Below are positions 25,385 through 34,286 of a stretch of 64,000 nt of DNA, one piece after another; the stretch's first letter is position 1; every line of letters starts with the position of its first letter. The position numbers and the translations under genes are program-made. The notes under the pieces are model-generated. The model was not told the origin of the DNA. It saw only the letters and a list, made by a program, of their open reading frames with translations, and did no database searches. Origin of the DNA: NCEH01 sp002257205 (GTDB lineage Bacteria; Pseudomonadota; Alphaproteobacteria; Rhizobiales; Xanthobacteraceae); NCBI RefSeq assembly GCF_043195105.1, contig NZ_JBAFWO010000005.1. One strand, given 5' to 3'.

Positions 25385-26914
25385 CTAGGCGATGAAGAAA
25401 TCCGGCGCTTCGCTTTCGTTCATGGTAGCCGCCGCGGTATCGTCGGTCTCGGCGCCGTCGTGCTGCAGAAGGGCCCGAAGGATCGGGATCGCGACATCGT
25501 CCGGAAGCGACACGTCCGCGGGCGCATCGTCGAATTCGGGATTGAGGGCGAAGAAATCATCGAGCCGCAGGGTCGACCATTCGCCATCCAGCATGAAGGT
25601 CATCAGCAGGTCCTGAGGGTCGCAATCGGAGCGCTCGAGGAACAAGGTCGACCCATTGGCCGCACGCAATGCCGCCTCCGACGTCCATCCCTCAAGGCCG
25701 ATCAGCCGATCACCCTCGCGGAGCTTGAAGTCCTGAAGGGTGGCGCAACCCTGATGGTCGGCGACATCATAGAGGTCCGCCGTGCCGGTGCAGGAAACGT
25801 CCTTGGCATCGCAGAGATTTTCAGACTCCACGGGCAGGATCAGGGTGCATACGTCGCAATCGCCGCCCCCCTCGTCCGAGCCGCCCTCGTCCGCTTCGCC
25901 CTCGGCGAGATCGTCTTCCAGCGGCGCGCCGCCGACGAGGCCGGTCTCGTTCGCCGATACGAAGTCATATTGCGTGGAAGGCCCGACCCGCTGCACCCCG
26001 CCGGGATCCAGCTCGCTGATGTCCGGCGAGACGGCAACGCCATTGGAGAAGGCACCAAAAGCCTCGGCGCGATCCGCACCACCGCCGCCGCCCTCTCCCC
26101 CCTGGCCCGTCCCTCCGCCTCCGGATCCACCGCCGCCCCCGTGCTGGCCGGGATCCGAGGGATCCGAGGGGTCCGAGGGGTCCGAGGGGTCCGAGGGCGT
26201 ACAGGGTATCGGCTCGGAATAATTCGTGTGGTCCACGGCCGCTTCGAGCAGCGTCGCGACGCTCGACAACTGGTCCTCGACCGTCAGCGCCTGGATATCC
26301 ACATTGACGAGACTGTCGGGCCCGGTCGCGACGTTGGAAATATCGTAGCCGGCGAGATTGCCCGATACGACGCCGGGCGGCGTGGCGACGGGCGCGCACG
26401 CGGTCTGCTCCAGCACCAGCGGCCCGCAGGCCAGCGACAGGCCCGCGATATCGACCGCGAAAAAGAAGGTGTTGCTGAAATCGGCGGCCCAGGCCGCACC
26501 GTCGCAAATGCCGCCGCCCGAGGCGGTGTCGGTCATCAGGAACACGAAATCCGCGCCGCAGAAATCGAACGTGGAGCCGACATCTGCAGCGACCGCATCC
26601 CCTTCCGCGCCAAAGGAAACCGCCGCCAGGCCCAAGGTTCCGGAAGCGACACTGCCCCATGAAAGCGATTGAACATTGGCCGAAAGGTCGGCGAAGGCGA
26701 ACGTATCCGTGCCGACAGCATCCGCCCAGGATGCTATTCCCACAGACAGGCCATGATCGCTCGAATCGGCGACCCAGGACTGTTCGGAAATCAGCTGTCC
26801 GAAGGACCCACCCGACAAGGTGATATCCTTCGGACCGATCTCGACGATTCCACTCCCCTGCGGAAGGACAAAGGTTAGGCCCGAGATTTTTTCCGCTACT
26901 AGCTCGATAGTCAT
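25385..26914 (-). CDS. Unrecognised two-part acidic protein, member 3 of a three-protein family
   Basis: This 509-aa protein has an N-terminal half (1-235) paralogous to the 244-aa neighbour, including GNLAGYDISNVATGPDSLVN and ALTVEDQLSSV (about 185-219). A linker of five SDP tripeptides (about 241-255) encoded by near-identical 9-bp units follows, then a Gly-rich stretch. The C-terminal half (about 280-509) is new. It contains several Cys (DCDVCTL, CDAKDVSC), a segment EGDRLIGLEGWTSEAALRA and LDDFFALNPEFDD. It ends in APDFFIA, an acidic residue plus hydrophobics, as in type I secretion signals. The start is ATG 26914 after GGGGGA; a GTG directly upstream is also in frame. No Sec signal is seen. 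Function unknown; export by the neighbouring system is inferred. Confidence 0.72.
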   Translation of the reverse strand: MTIELVAEKISGLTFVLPQGSGIVEIGPKDITLSGGSFGQLISEQSWVADSSDHGLSVGIASWADAVGTDTFAFADLSANVQSLSWGSVASGTLGLAAVSFGAEGDAVAADVGSTFDFCGADFVFLMTDTASGGGICDGAAWAADFSNTFFFAVDIAGLSLACGPLVLEQTACAPVATPPGVVSGNLAGYDISNVATGPDSLVNVDIQALTVEDQLSSVATLLEAAVDHTNYSEPIPCTPSDPSDPSDPSDPSDPGQHGGGGGSGGGGTGQGGEGGGGGADRAEAFGAFSNGVAVSPDISELDPGGVQRVGPSTQYDFVSANETGLVGGAPLEDDLAEGEADEGGSDEGGGDCDVCTLILPVESENLCDAKDVSCTGTADLYDVADHQGCATLQDFKLREGDRLIGLEGWTSEAALRAANGSTLFLERSDCDPQDLLMTFMLDGEWSTLRLDDFFALNPEFDDAPADVSLPDDVAIPILRALLQHDGAETDDTAAATMNESEAPDFFIA

Positions 26915-27121
26915 CACGTCCCCCTATGCGCCCCGTTATTTTCAAATATTCATACAACCTCCGAGGAGATTGCAGAACATTGCAAAGGGCGCTTGACCTA
27001 TCGGACGGGGACTACGCCTAAAGAGGAGCCTTCGGAAGGTGAAGAAGCGATACGCCGAGCTCCTTATTACCTTTCTCTTCTCGCAGTCGCACACGCATTT
27101 CGCGGGAGCGAACCGATGTAC
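26915..27121. promoter_or_regulatory. Right border of the secretion island
   Basis: These 207 bases separate the island from the pheA gene. They should hold the promoter of the 509-aa gene and the 3' region of kdsB-pheA. I found no clear terminator hairpin. Confidence 0.4.
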
Positions 27122-27973
27122 CTAATCCTGTCGCACGATGCTGCGGCGGAAGGGATGCGCGGGATAGACGCCGAGAATGCGCAGTTCCCGGGAGAAGAAG
27201 GCCAATTCCTCCAGCGCCCGCTTCACCGGCAGGTCGTCGGGGTGGCCTTCCACCTCGGCATAGAACTGGGTCGCGGTGAACTCGCCGTTCATCTGGTAGG
27301 ATTCCAGCTTGGTCATATTGACCCCATTGGTCGCAAACCCGCCCATGGCCTTGTAAAGCGCCGCCGGCACGTTGCGCACCCGGAACACGAACGAGGTCAT
27401 GACCGGGCCGTTGTCCGCTCCCGCCCATTCGCCTTCGCGTGCCAGGATCACGAAGCGCGTGGTGTTGTGGCTCTCGTCCTCGATATTCTCCGCCAGGATC
27501 TCCAGCCCATAGAGGTCCGCCGCGAGGCGCGAGGCGATGGCGGCGCGGGTGACGTCCCGCGCCTCGGCGATCTCGCGCGCGGAGCCGGCGGTATCGGCGC
27601 CGATCACCGCCGAAAGGCCGAGCGTGCGCAACGCCTTGCGGCATTGGCCCAGCGCCATCACATGGCTCTGCGCGGTCTTCAGCGTCGCGAGGCTCGCGCC
27701 CTTCACCGCCATCAATTGATGGGACAGCGGCAGGAAGAATTCACCGATGATCTTCAGGCTGGCGCGCGGCAGCAGATGGTGGATGTCCGCCACCCGGCCG
27801 GCGACCGTGTTCTCGATCGGGATCATGGCGAGATCGGCCGTGCCGCCCTCCACCGCCGCGAACGCATCCTCGAAGGTGTGGCAGGGCACCACCTCATATT
27901 CGGGATAGGCTTCGCGGCAGGCGATGTGCGAATTGGCGCCCGGCTCCCCCTGGAAAACGATGCGACGGCTCAT
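27122..27973 (-). CDS. pheA: Prephenate dehydratase (with ACT domain)
   Basis: The 283-aa monofunctional enzyme converts prephenate to phenylpyruvate in phenylalanine synthesis. The catalytic domain opens with FQGEPGANSHIACREAYP, has the substrate segment MIPIENTVAGRVADIHHLL and carries the essential Thr in NTTRFVIL (about residues 170-180). The ACT domain (about 190-275) starts TSFVFRVRNVPAALYKAMGG and has an ESYQ in place of the common ESRP, typical of phenylalanine feedback sites. Length fits the family. It follows kdsB by 24 bases in the same direction. Confidence 0.95.
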   Translation of the reverse strand: MSRRIVFQGEPGANSHIACREAYPEYEVVPCHTFEDAFAAVEGGTADLAMIPIENTVAGRVADIHHLLPRASLKIIGEFFLPLSHQLMAVKGASLATLKTAQSHVMALGQCRKALRTLGLSAVIGADTAGSAREIAEARDVTRAAIASRLAADLYGLEILAENIEDESHNTTRFVILAREGEWAGADNGPVMTSFVFRVRNVPAALYKAMGGFATNGVNMTKLESYQMNGEFTATQFYAEVEGHPDDLPVKRALEELAFFSRELRILGVYPAHPFRRSIVRQD

Positions 27974-27997
27974 GCCCGAATTCTCATGCCAAGGTCC

Positions 27998-28759
27998 TCA
28001 TGCCATATCTCCCGATGTGCGCTCGGCGGCGAGCAGGGCGCGCGCCCTTTCCAGATGCGCCGGTGTATCCACCCCCAGCGGCACCGCGTCCACCACCGCG
28101 ACGTCGATGCGCATGCCGGCTTCCAGCGCCCGCAGCTGCTCCAGCTTCTCCCGCTGCTCCAACGGCGAGGGCGGCAGCGCCACGAACCGCGCCAGCGCCG
28201 CGCGGCGATAGGCATAGAGCCCAATGTGATGATAGAGCGGCCCTTCGCCAAAAGGCGCGGTCGCGCGGGTGAAATAGAGTGCCCGCAACAGGCCGGGCCC
28301 AAGCGGGGAACCGACCACCTTCACCACGTTCGGGTCGGTGCGCTCCTCCTCCAGCACGATCTGCGCGGCCAGCGTCGCGATATCCACGGCCGGATCGGAC
28401 AGCGGCGCGAGGGCGCGGGCGATGGTGGCGGGCGCGATGGTGGGCAGGTCGCCCTGCACGTTGACCACGAATTCGACCTTGCCCTGCGGGTCGATCTGCA
28501 TCAGCGCCTCGTAGATGCGATCGGAGCCGGAAGGATGGTCGGCGCGCGTCATCACCGCCTCGAGGCCGGCGCTCCGGACCGCGTCGGCGATCTCGGATGC
28601 ATCGGTCGCCACTGCGACGCGGCCGATATTGGCTGCGACTGCTCGCCGCGCCACTTCCACGATCATGCTGCGCCCGCCGACATCGGCTAGCGGCTTGCCG
28701 GGCAGGCGGGTGGCGGCCAGGCGGGCGGGGATCAGCACCAGAACTTCCGCAGCGTCCAT
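27998..28759 (-). CDS. kdsB: 3-deoxy-manno-octulosonate cytidylyltransferase (CMP-KDO synthetase)
   Basis: The 253-aa enzyme activates KDO with CTP for lipopolysaccharide core synthesis. The nucleotide-binding lead VLIPARLAATRLPGKPLADV starts about residue 8. Family segments VAVATDASEIADAV, MTRADHPSGSDRIYEAL and FVVNVQGDLPTI are intact. The ATG at 28759 gives the usual short N-terminus; an in-frame ATG 18 codons upstream is possible. It is the first gene of kdsB-pheA and divergent from the cytochrome gene, with about 190 bases between. Confidence 0.95.
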   Translation of the reverse strand: MDAAEVLVLIPARLAATRLPGKPLADVGGRSMIVEVARRAVAANIGRVAVATDASEIADAVRSAGLEAVMTRADHPSGSDRIYEALMQIDPQGKVEFVVNVQGDLPTIAPATIARALAPLSDPAVDIATLAAQIVLEEERTDPNVVKVVGSPLGPGLLRALYFTRATAPFGEGPLYHHIGLYAYRRAALARFVALPPSPLEQREKLEQLRALEAGMRIDVAVVDAVPLGVDTPAHLERARALLAAERTSGDMA

Positions 28760-28949
28760 AATCGTGGCAACCTTGGGGCGGGAATGCGCCAGGACCAGCG
28801 CGAAACGTGGCATTGGGGCGCGCCTTATACGGGTTGCACGGCGCCAATCAAAGTGATTAGTGTCCGACCGGCTACGCCTTAATTGAGGCGACGGCCCAAG
28901 TTTTTGCCGGTGGACCGCGAATTTAGGGGCTCCGAGGAGCGAAGCGCCG

Positions 28950-29630
28950 ATGGATAGTTTTGAATTGAACAAAATCGCGGGAGCGCTGCTCGGCACGCTT
29001 ACCTTGACGATCGGCCTCGGCATCGTTTCCGAAATTCTCTTTGCACCCGAAGCGCCCGCCAAGCCCGGCTATGAGATCGCCGTGCCGGAAGGCCCAGCGG
29101 GCGGCAATGTCACGGAAGCCAAGGCGCCCGTGATTCCGATCGAGCAGTTGTTCGCCACCGCTTCGATCGAGAAGGGCGCCAACGTCGCCAAGCGCTGCGG
29201 CTCCTGCCACAATTTCACGGAAGGCGCCGGCGCCAAGGTGGGCCCGGACCTCTATGGCGTGGTGGATCGCCCGGTGGCGAGTGTCGCCGGCTTCGCCTAT
29301 TCGGCCGCCATGAAGGCCAAGGGCGGCGAATGGACGCCCCAGGCGCTCAATCACTTCCTCACCAATCCCAAGGCCGACGTGCCCGGCACCGCCATGGCCT
29401 TCGCCGGTATCCCGAAGGAAACCGAGCGCGCGGACCTGATCGCCTATCTCAACTCGCTCTCCCATTCGCCCAAGCCCTTGCCGACGGCTGCCGCCGCCCC
29501 TGCGGATGCCAAGCCTGCGGATGCGAAACCGGCCGAGGCTGCGCCTGCGCCTGCGCCTGCGGACGCGGCCAAACCGGCCGAGACCGCTCCCGCCGACACC
29601 AAGCCCGCGGAGACCAAGCCCGCGCAATGA
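28950..29630 (+). CDS. cycM: Membrane-anchored cytochrome c, CycM type
   Basis: The 226-aa product has an uncleaved N-terminal membrane anchor (GALLGTLTLTIGLGIVSEILF), then a periplasmic class I cytochrome c domain. The heme attachment motif is RCGSCHNF (CxxCH, about residues 86-91), with the axial Met in PGTAMAFAG near 150. CycM carries electrons from the bc1 complex to aa3-type oxidase in Hyphomicrobiales. The last 55 residues are an Ala/Pro/Lys/Asp repeat tail (units ADAKPA), longer than usual. The start follows GAGGAGCGAAG. A terminator lies after the gene. Confidence 0.93.
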   Translation: MDSFELNKIAGALLGTLTLTIGLGIVSEILFAPEAPAKPGYEIAVPEGPAGGNVTEAKAPVIPIEQLFATASIEKGANVAKRCGSCHNFTEGAGAKVGPDLYGVVDRPVASVAGFAYSAAMKAKGGEWTPQALNHFLTNPKADVPGTAMAFAGIPKETERADLIAYLNSLSHSPKPLPTAAAAPADAKPADAKPAEAAPAPAPADAAKPAETAPADTKPAETKPAQ

Positions 29631-29752
29631 TGCGGGCGGCACCGGTCACGGCGCGCTGAGTGCAAGCGCACTGATCGCGGCGCGACTGAAGTCGGGCCGC
29701 ATCGGGGCTGGATTTGGGGACGCCCGCGCGGCGCCCACGATCCCTGGAAAAC

Positions 29753-29780
29753 AAAAGCCGCCCCCACGGGCGGCTTTTTT
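29753..29780. terminator. Bidirectional Rho-independent terminator
   Basis: GCCGCCC (29757-29763) pairs with GGGCGGC (29768-29774) over a 4-base loop, flanked by AAAA on the left and TTTTTT on the right. It serves the cytochrome gene on the plus strand. It probably also serves the long minus-strand T6SS unit, whose last gene ends at 29790. Confidence 0.9.
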
Positions 29781-29789
29781 ATTTCCCGC

Positions 29790-31352
29790 TCAGATCGCAC
29801 CCATCTGGCGCCACATGGGCAAGCGATTCTCAAAGCACCATTGCACACCTTCGGTGACGGCGGCCCGCGCCTCCTCGGCATTCTCCATGCGCTTGCCGTC
29901 ACGCATCAGCGGCACCGCGTCCGCCGCCATGCAGGCTTCCACATGGGCCAGCAATGCCGGCAGCTCTGCCGGCACGCCACGCGCGAGGCCGTCGTAGACC
30001 AGGGCTTCCATGGTCGTGAGGGTGAGGCCCGACCCGGTGAGCGGCGCGGCCACCACCGCCGTTTTCGCCCGCTTCTCGGCCACTTCGCGCACCGCGGCGC
30101 GATTCAATTCCAGGCTCGCGGTGCGAGCACCGGCCGAGAGGCCGAACGGCACCGGCAGCGCCTGCGCGGTGCCGATGAGAATGCCGGCCAGTTCCACCAG
30201 GGACGGACTGCCCGCCTGGCCCCGCAGCTCCGGCAGATCCACCAGCTCGCCCAAGGTGTGCGGCCGCTCGGCCAGCGCCTCGAACACGGGGCGATAGAAG
30301 CGCGCCTCCAGCTGCGCCTTGCCGGCCGGAACGTCGAGCGCGGTCTTGGTGTCAGACAGCGGCACGCTGAGCGCGAGGCCGAAGTCTCGCAGCCGCGCGT
30401 CGCGCAGCGCATCCGGCATGCGGCGGGCCCCGCGCACGAAGATGTCGCGGCGGAACGGCCGGTTCACCAGATAATCCTTCACGCTCTCGCGCAACGGCCC
30501 GGCGGGCACGGTTGCGAGAATGTCCCGCTGGGCGGGATTGAACACCAGGTCCGGGAAATTCTCCGTCAGGGTCGCCGAGCCGACATAGGTCAGCTTGGCC
30601 TCGCCCAGCAGGCGCGCGGTATCCATGTGGTAGAGCGGCTGCCAATTGGCGTTGAGATATTCGTGGGCGAGATAGACCGCTTTCTCGTCGCCCGCATGCT
30701 TGGCGGAGCCGGCGCGCAACTGCTCGAACAAGGTGGGCGAACCGAGCACGCCGGACCCGGCCTTCTGCAGGGTTTCCGCGAAATCCAGCGCGCGGAGCAC
30801 CTGCACGTCGCTGCGCTCGTGGCTGAGCGCCGCATGCTCCAGCATCAGGCGCTGAAGCGGCAGGATGGCGGTCCAGCCGGGCATGGCATTATAGCTCAGC
30901 GAGACGATGCCGCCCGGCTTTACCCGCCGGGCCAGGAATGTGGTGATGGCGGCGCGGTGTTCGGCGCTCACCCAGGACCACACCCCGTGCAGCGTCACCA
31001 TGTCGAACGCTGGCAGGTCGGCCTTCTCGGGGTCGAGCATTTCCTCGAAGCTGAGCTCGAGGAACTCCACATTGTCGAGCCCCGCCGCCCGCGCGACGCC
31101 GCCGGCCCGGGCGATATGGGCCGGGTTGAAATCCACCGCCACCACGCGCGCCGCTGGATTGGATGCGGCGACCACATTGGCGGTAACCCCTTGCCCGCAG
31201 CCCAATTCGCAATAATCGAACGTGTCGCCGAGCAGCGGTGGTTCGATGCCGTTGATCAGGCAGGCCAGGATCAGATGCCCCGGCGCCTGTTCCACATACA
31301 TGCCGGGAAGATATTCGATGTCGCTGACATAGCCGGAAGCCCAGGAGGTCAT
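29790..31352 (-). CDS. Class I methyltransferase with methyltransferase regulatory domain, T6SS-linked
   Basis: The 520-aa product has a SAM-binding domain (about residues 30-190) with FDYCELGCGQGVTANVVAAS and VVAVDFNPAHIARAG. A middle segment (about 210-300; FEQLRAGSAKHAGDEKAVYL, HEYLNANWQPLY) matches the methyltransferase regulatory domain (PF10119) seen in predicted protein lysine methyltransferases. A winged-helix-like C-terminal part follows. It is the last gene of the T6SS unit, 46 bases after tssG. Its target is unknown; modification of a T6SS or host component is an inference from position only. An open frame upstream of 31352 overlaps tssG and is ignored. Confidence 0.82.
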   Translation of the reverse strand: MTSWASGYVSDIEYLPGMYVEQAPGHLILACLINGIEPPLLGDTFDYCELGCGQGVTANVVAASNPAARVVAVDFNPAHIARAGGVARAAGLDNVEFLELSFEEMLDPEKADLPAFDMVTLHGVWSWVSAEHRAAITTFLARRVKPGGIVSLSYNAMPGWTAILPLQRLMLEHAALSHERSDVQVLRALDFAETLQKAGSGVLGSPTLFEQLRAGSAKHAGDEKAVYLAHEYLNANWQPLYHMDTARLLGEAKLTYVGSATLTENFPDLVFNPAQRDILATVPAGPLRESVKDYLVNRPFRRDIFVRGARRMPDALRDARLRDFGLALSVPLSDTKTALDVPAGKAQLEARFYRPVFEALAERPHTLGELVDLPELRGQAGSPSLVELAGILIGTAQALPVPFGLSAGARTASLELNRAAVREVAEKRAKTAVVAAPLTGSGLTLTTMEALVYDGLARGVPAELPALLAHVEACMAADAVPLMRDGKRMENAEEARAAVTEGVQWCFENRLPMWRQMGAI

Positions 31353-31398
31353 GAGGTGCACGCTGCGATGTGAAGGAGAGGGAGCGAACCGGCGCGAA

Positions 31399-32493
31399 TC
31401 AGCCGAGCCGGCCGGCGGGGAAGATGGCGTCCGAGCGATCGACCGGGCTCGGCGCGGAAAGGATCCAGCCGGTCTGCCCGAGGCGGGCGGCGCCCGCGTC
31501 GTGCGCGGCGCCGGCAAGGCGGGCCGCCGGCACCGCGTCGGCCTTGATGATGACATTGATGTCGAAATCGAACTCCAGCCCGCAATAGAGCCGCACCAGA
31601 TCCACGATGCGATTAGATTCCGGCCCGCCGGGCAGGAGATCTTGCAGGCCATCGCGGTCCACCGGGCCGATCACCACACGGAAGCAATCCTGCGCCGCCC
31701 AGGCGCGTGACCCGAGCATGGCGCTGGAATCGAGCCGGCAGTGAAGGCCCTGCGGCGCGCCAGCAGACGGCAGGCGCGTCTGTTCGGATGGCGCAACGGA
31801 CAGCCAGCCGCCGACGAAGGAGACGATCGAGACCGGGTGCGCCAGCTCGTTCACCAGCAGCGCCTCGAGCCCCGACATGGGCCGCGCCTCGCTCGCGAAC
31901 AGGCCCGCATGGTGCAACACCACCTCGTCCGCCAGCGCGAGGCGATCGTGCAGCGCCGGCGGGCTGAGCCCCACCAGGGCGCGCAGGGCGATGGTGAAGG
32001 GATCGGGCGTCTTGGGCGTGCGCTGTTCGTGGGAGGCGGCGAGCCGGTATTTGGTGGAAGCCCGATAGAATTGGGTCACCGCCCGGTGCTGGAAGATGTC
32101 CAGGAAGGCGGCGAAGGCGGGGTTCTTCTCGTGCAGGCTCTGGGTGGCAAGATTGGTATAGCCATAGGGCATCACGCCGAGCGGCCCGATCAGCCCGAAC
32201 AGCGCGACGGTGAGCTGCACCGGCCCCTCGCCCTGCGGGGCGACCGCGCGGGTGATGGTGGCGGTGGGATATTTGAGCGAGGGCTCGGAGACGAAGCGCA
32301 CCGCATCCAGATGCACGTCGCGGTCATCGCCGAAGCCGGACGACCAGCTGCCGCGCTGATCGTGGATCGGCCCCTGCTTGTCGCGCCACCGCCGCTCCAG
32401 CACGCGGACCGCCTGGATCAGGTCGAAGCTCTCCGGCGTGGCGATGAGCTGCTCGATTACAGTAGCGGACGGTATCCGGCGCGCGCGGGCCAT
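31399..32493 (-). CDS. tssG: T6SS baseplate subunit TssG
   Basis: The 364-aa TssG (ImpH/VasB) forms the baseplate wedge with TssF and TssK. Typical segments are PESFDLIQAVRVLERRW near the start, GLIGPLGVMPYGYTNLA in the middle and FLDIFQHRAVTQFYRA. The start overlaps tssF by 37 bases; GTG at 32499 is also in frame but the ATG at 32493 is better placed after AGGAA. It matches position H of the rhizobial imp order. Confidence 0.92.
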   Translation of the reverse strand: MARARRIPSATVIEQLIATPESFDLIQAVRVLERRWRDKQGPIHDQRGSWSSGFGDDRDVHLDAVRFVSEPSLKYPTATITRAVAPQGEGPVQLTVALFGLIGPLGVMPYGYTNLATQSLHEKNPAFAAFLDIFQHRAVTQFYRASTKYRLAASHEQRTPKTPDPFTIALRALVGLSPPALHDRLALADEVVLHHAGLFASEARPMSGLEALLVNELAHPVSIVSFVGGWLSVAPSEQTRLPSAGAPQGLHCRLDSSAMLGSRAWAAQDCFRVVIGPVDRDGLQDLLPGGPESNRIVDLVRLYCGLEFDFDINVIIKADAVPAARLAGAAHDAGAARLGQTGWILSAPSPVDRSDAIFPAGRLG

Positions 32494-34286
32494 GTGCACA
32501 GGGTTCCTGACTGTCCCTTGATCGTGGCGGTCAGCCGCGTGAAGGAATTGATGGAGGCATAGAGCCCGAAGAATTGGTCCAGCACCATGGCGAAGAGGAA
32601 CATGGAGCTGCCGCTGAAATTGGCGGGATCGAACTCGATGCCGATGTCGATGCCGCGGCAGATGGCGTCGCCCCAGGCCACATCCCCCGGCCGCACCGGC
32701 GCGCGCGCCGTGCCGCGCTGCGCGGTCAATTCGACGATGCCGTCGATCAGCCGATAGCTCTCGGCGGAATCGCGGAAATCATAGAGCCGCAGGATTTCCT
32801 TCAGCGCCTCCAGGCCGTGAGTGCCGGAAATCGAGAGATGATTGAGCAGCAGATGCGAGACCAGCTGCCAGCGATGCCCCTGCCCCGGCCCGAGGCGCAG
32901 TGTGCGCGTGGGCGGGGAAATGCAGCTGATCTCCCCCACCGTGCCGATGCCGTGCACCGGCTTGAGATAGGGATGTCCACCGCCATAGGGCAACTTGGAG
33001 GGTAGATCGCGGTTGAGGCACAGGGTTTCCAGCGACACCACCCAATCCTGCTGGCCGGTCGGGTCGCGATCGAGATCGACGAAGGAGAGGAACACCTCGG
33101 TGCCCGGATCGCGCCCGCCCGCGGGCCGGCGGGATGCTGCCCAATAGGCCGGGGCGTTCACCTCGCGGCCGGCGCGGCGGCGGGCATAGAACGGCAGCAC
33201 GGGCCGCTGCTCGCCATCGGCATCGGTGCCGATGACGGACAGGATGGAGTGCACCTCCAGCACGCCCTGCCGGCGGGCATCGGGGATGATGCGATGCTCA
33301 TAGCGGTTCTGCGAGAGCACCATCGGCTCCGCGCGCTGGGGAAACAGATTGATGATGGGGGTGCAGCCGAGCGCGAACAGCTCGCGGGAGACGGTGCGCT
33401 CCAGCGTCACGTCGGTGCGGTCGAAATAGAAGAACACGTCCATCGCCGCGCCGGCGTCGCGCAGCACCTTGGCGGAAAGGTCGATGTCGAAGAACAGGAA
33501 TTTCTCGGGGAAGACGAAGAATTCCGTCAGCAACCGATAGGCATGCTGCGACTGCGGGGGATAGGGCAACATGTTGTCTTCGGGGCCGAACCCCACCGGG
33601 GAAACCGCGCTCGGCGGCAGGATCACCGGATTCTGGTCGCCCACCCCGTCCGCCAGGGCAATGGAGACGGTGTTGTTCAGGATGAATTGCTGGAGCGTGT
33701 AGACCTGATGCGGCTGGCCGCGCAGATACACCCGCAGCTTGTCGGGCTGGAGCTGGGTGAAGGTGACGCCGGGCGTGGTGCAGGCGAGCGAGAGGCGCAG
33801 CACCGCCGCCGCGCCATCGGCGGCGGGATTGGGCGGCGCCACCAGCGGCCGCCCGGTCATCGAGGCGTCGTTCAGCACGATCGGCCAAAGCGTCACGGGA
33901 TAGCGGGTGCGGAAGCGGCAGACCTCGCCCTGCACCGGCTCTGATTCCAGCTCTGTGTCGGCGGGAATGAGCTGCGGCCCGGTCATCTCCGCCTTGGGCT
34001 GGAACTGCACCGTCGCCATTGAGGGAATCGGCGCGAGATAATGCGGGTAGAGCACTTCCAGCAGCGCGTTCACCAGCTCGGGAAATTCATCGTCGAGCTT
34101 GCGGCCGATGCGGGCATTGAGGAAGGCGACGCCCTCCATCAGCCGCGCCACATGGGGATCGTCGATGGCATCGCCGGACAGGCGCAGATGGCCCGCGATC
34201 TTGGGATTGGCGCTGGCGAATTCGCTCGCCATCTGCCGCAGATAGGCGATCTCGCGGTTGTAATAGGACAGAAGATCGTCAGTCAC
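32457..34286 (-). CDS. tssF: T6SS baseplate subunit TssF
   Basis: The 609-aa TssF (ImpG/VasA) is the core of the baseplate wedge (two copies per TssG). The N-terminus TDDLLSYYNREIAYLRQM is the family hallmark, which supports the GTG at 34286 over a GTG three codons upstream. Other family segments are DPHVARLMEGVAFLNARI and ELVNALLEVLYPHYLAPIPS. The start overlaps the tssE stop, and the end overlaps tssG, so the three genes are translationally coupled. Confidence 0.93.
   Translation of the reverse strand: MTDDLLSYYNREIAYLRQMASEFASANPKIAGHLRLSGDAIDDPHVARLMEGVAFLNARIGRKLDDEFPELVNALLEVLYPHYLAPIPSMATVQFQPKAEMTGPQLIPADTELESEPVQGEVCRFRTRYPVTLWPIVLNDASMTGRPLVAPPNPAADGAAAVLRLSLACTTPGVTFTQLQPDKLRVYLRGQPHQVYTLQQFILNNTVSIALADGVGDQNPVILPPSAVSPVGFGPEDNMLPYPPQSQHAYRLLTEFFVFPEKFLFFDIDLSAKVLRDAGAAMDVFFYFDRTDVTLERTVSRELFALGCTPIINLFPQRAEPMVLSQNRYEHRIIPDARRQGVLEVHSILSVIGTDADGEQRPVLPFYARRRAGREVNAPAYWAASRRPAGGRDPGTEVFLSFVDLDRDPTGQQDWVVSLETLCLNRDLPSKLPYGGGHPYLKPVHGIGTVGEISCISPPTRTLRLGPGQGHRWQLVSHLLLNHLSISGTHGLEALKEILRLYDFRDSAESYRLIDGIVELTAQRGTARAPVRPGDVAWGDAICRGIDIGIEFDPANFSGSSMFLFAMVLDQFFGLYASINSFTRLTATIKGQSGTLCTWPARAGYRPLL

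Noticed and set aside
26148..26200. Tandem short repeats considered as CRISPR-like
   Set aside because: The 9-bp units are contiguous, in frame within a gene and have no spacers.
31353..31652. N-terminal extension of the regulatory-domain methyltransferase
   Set aside because: The in-frame extension overlaps the 3' end of tssG and is low-complexity; family similarity begins at 31352.
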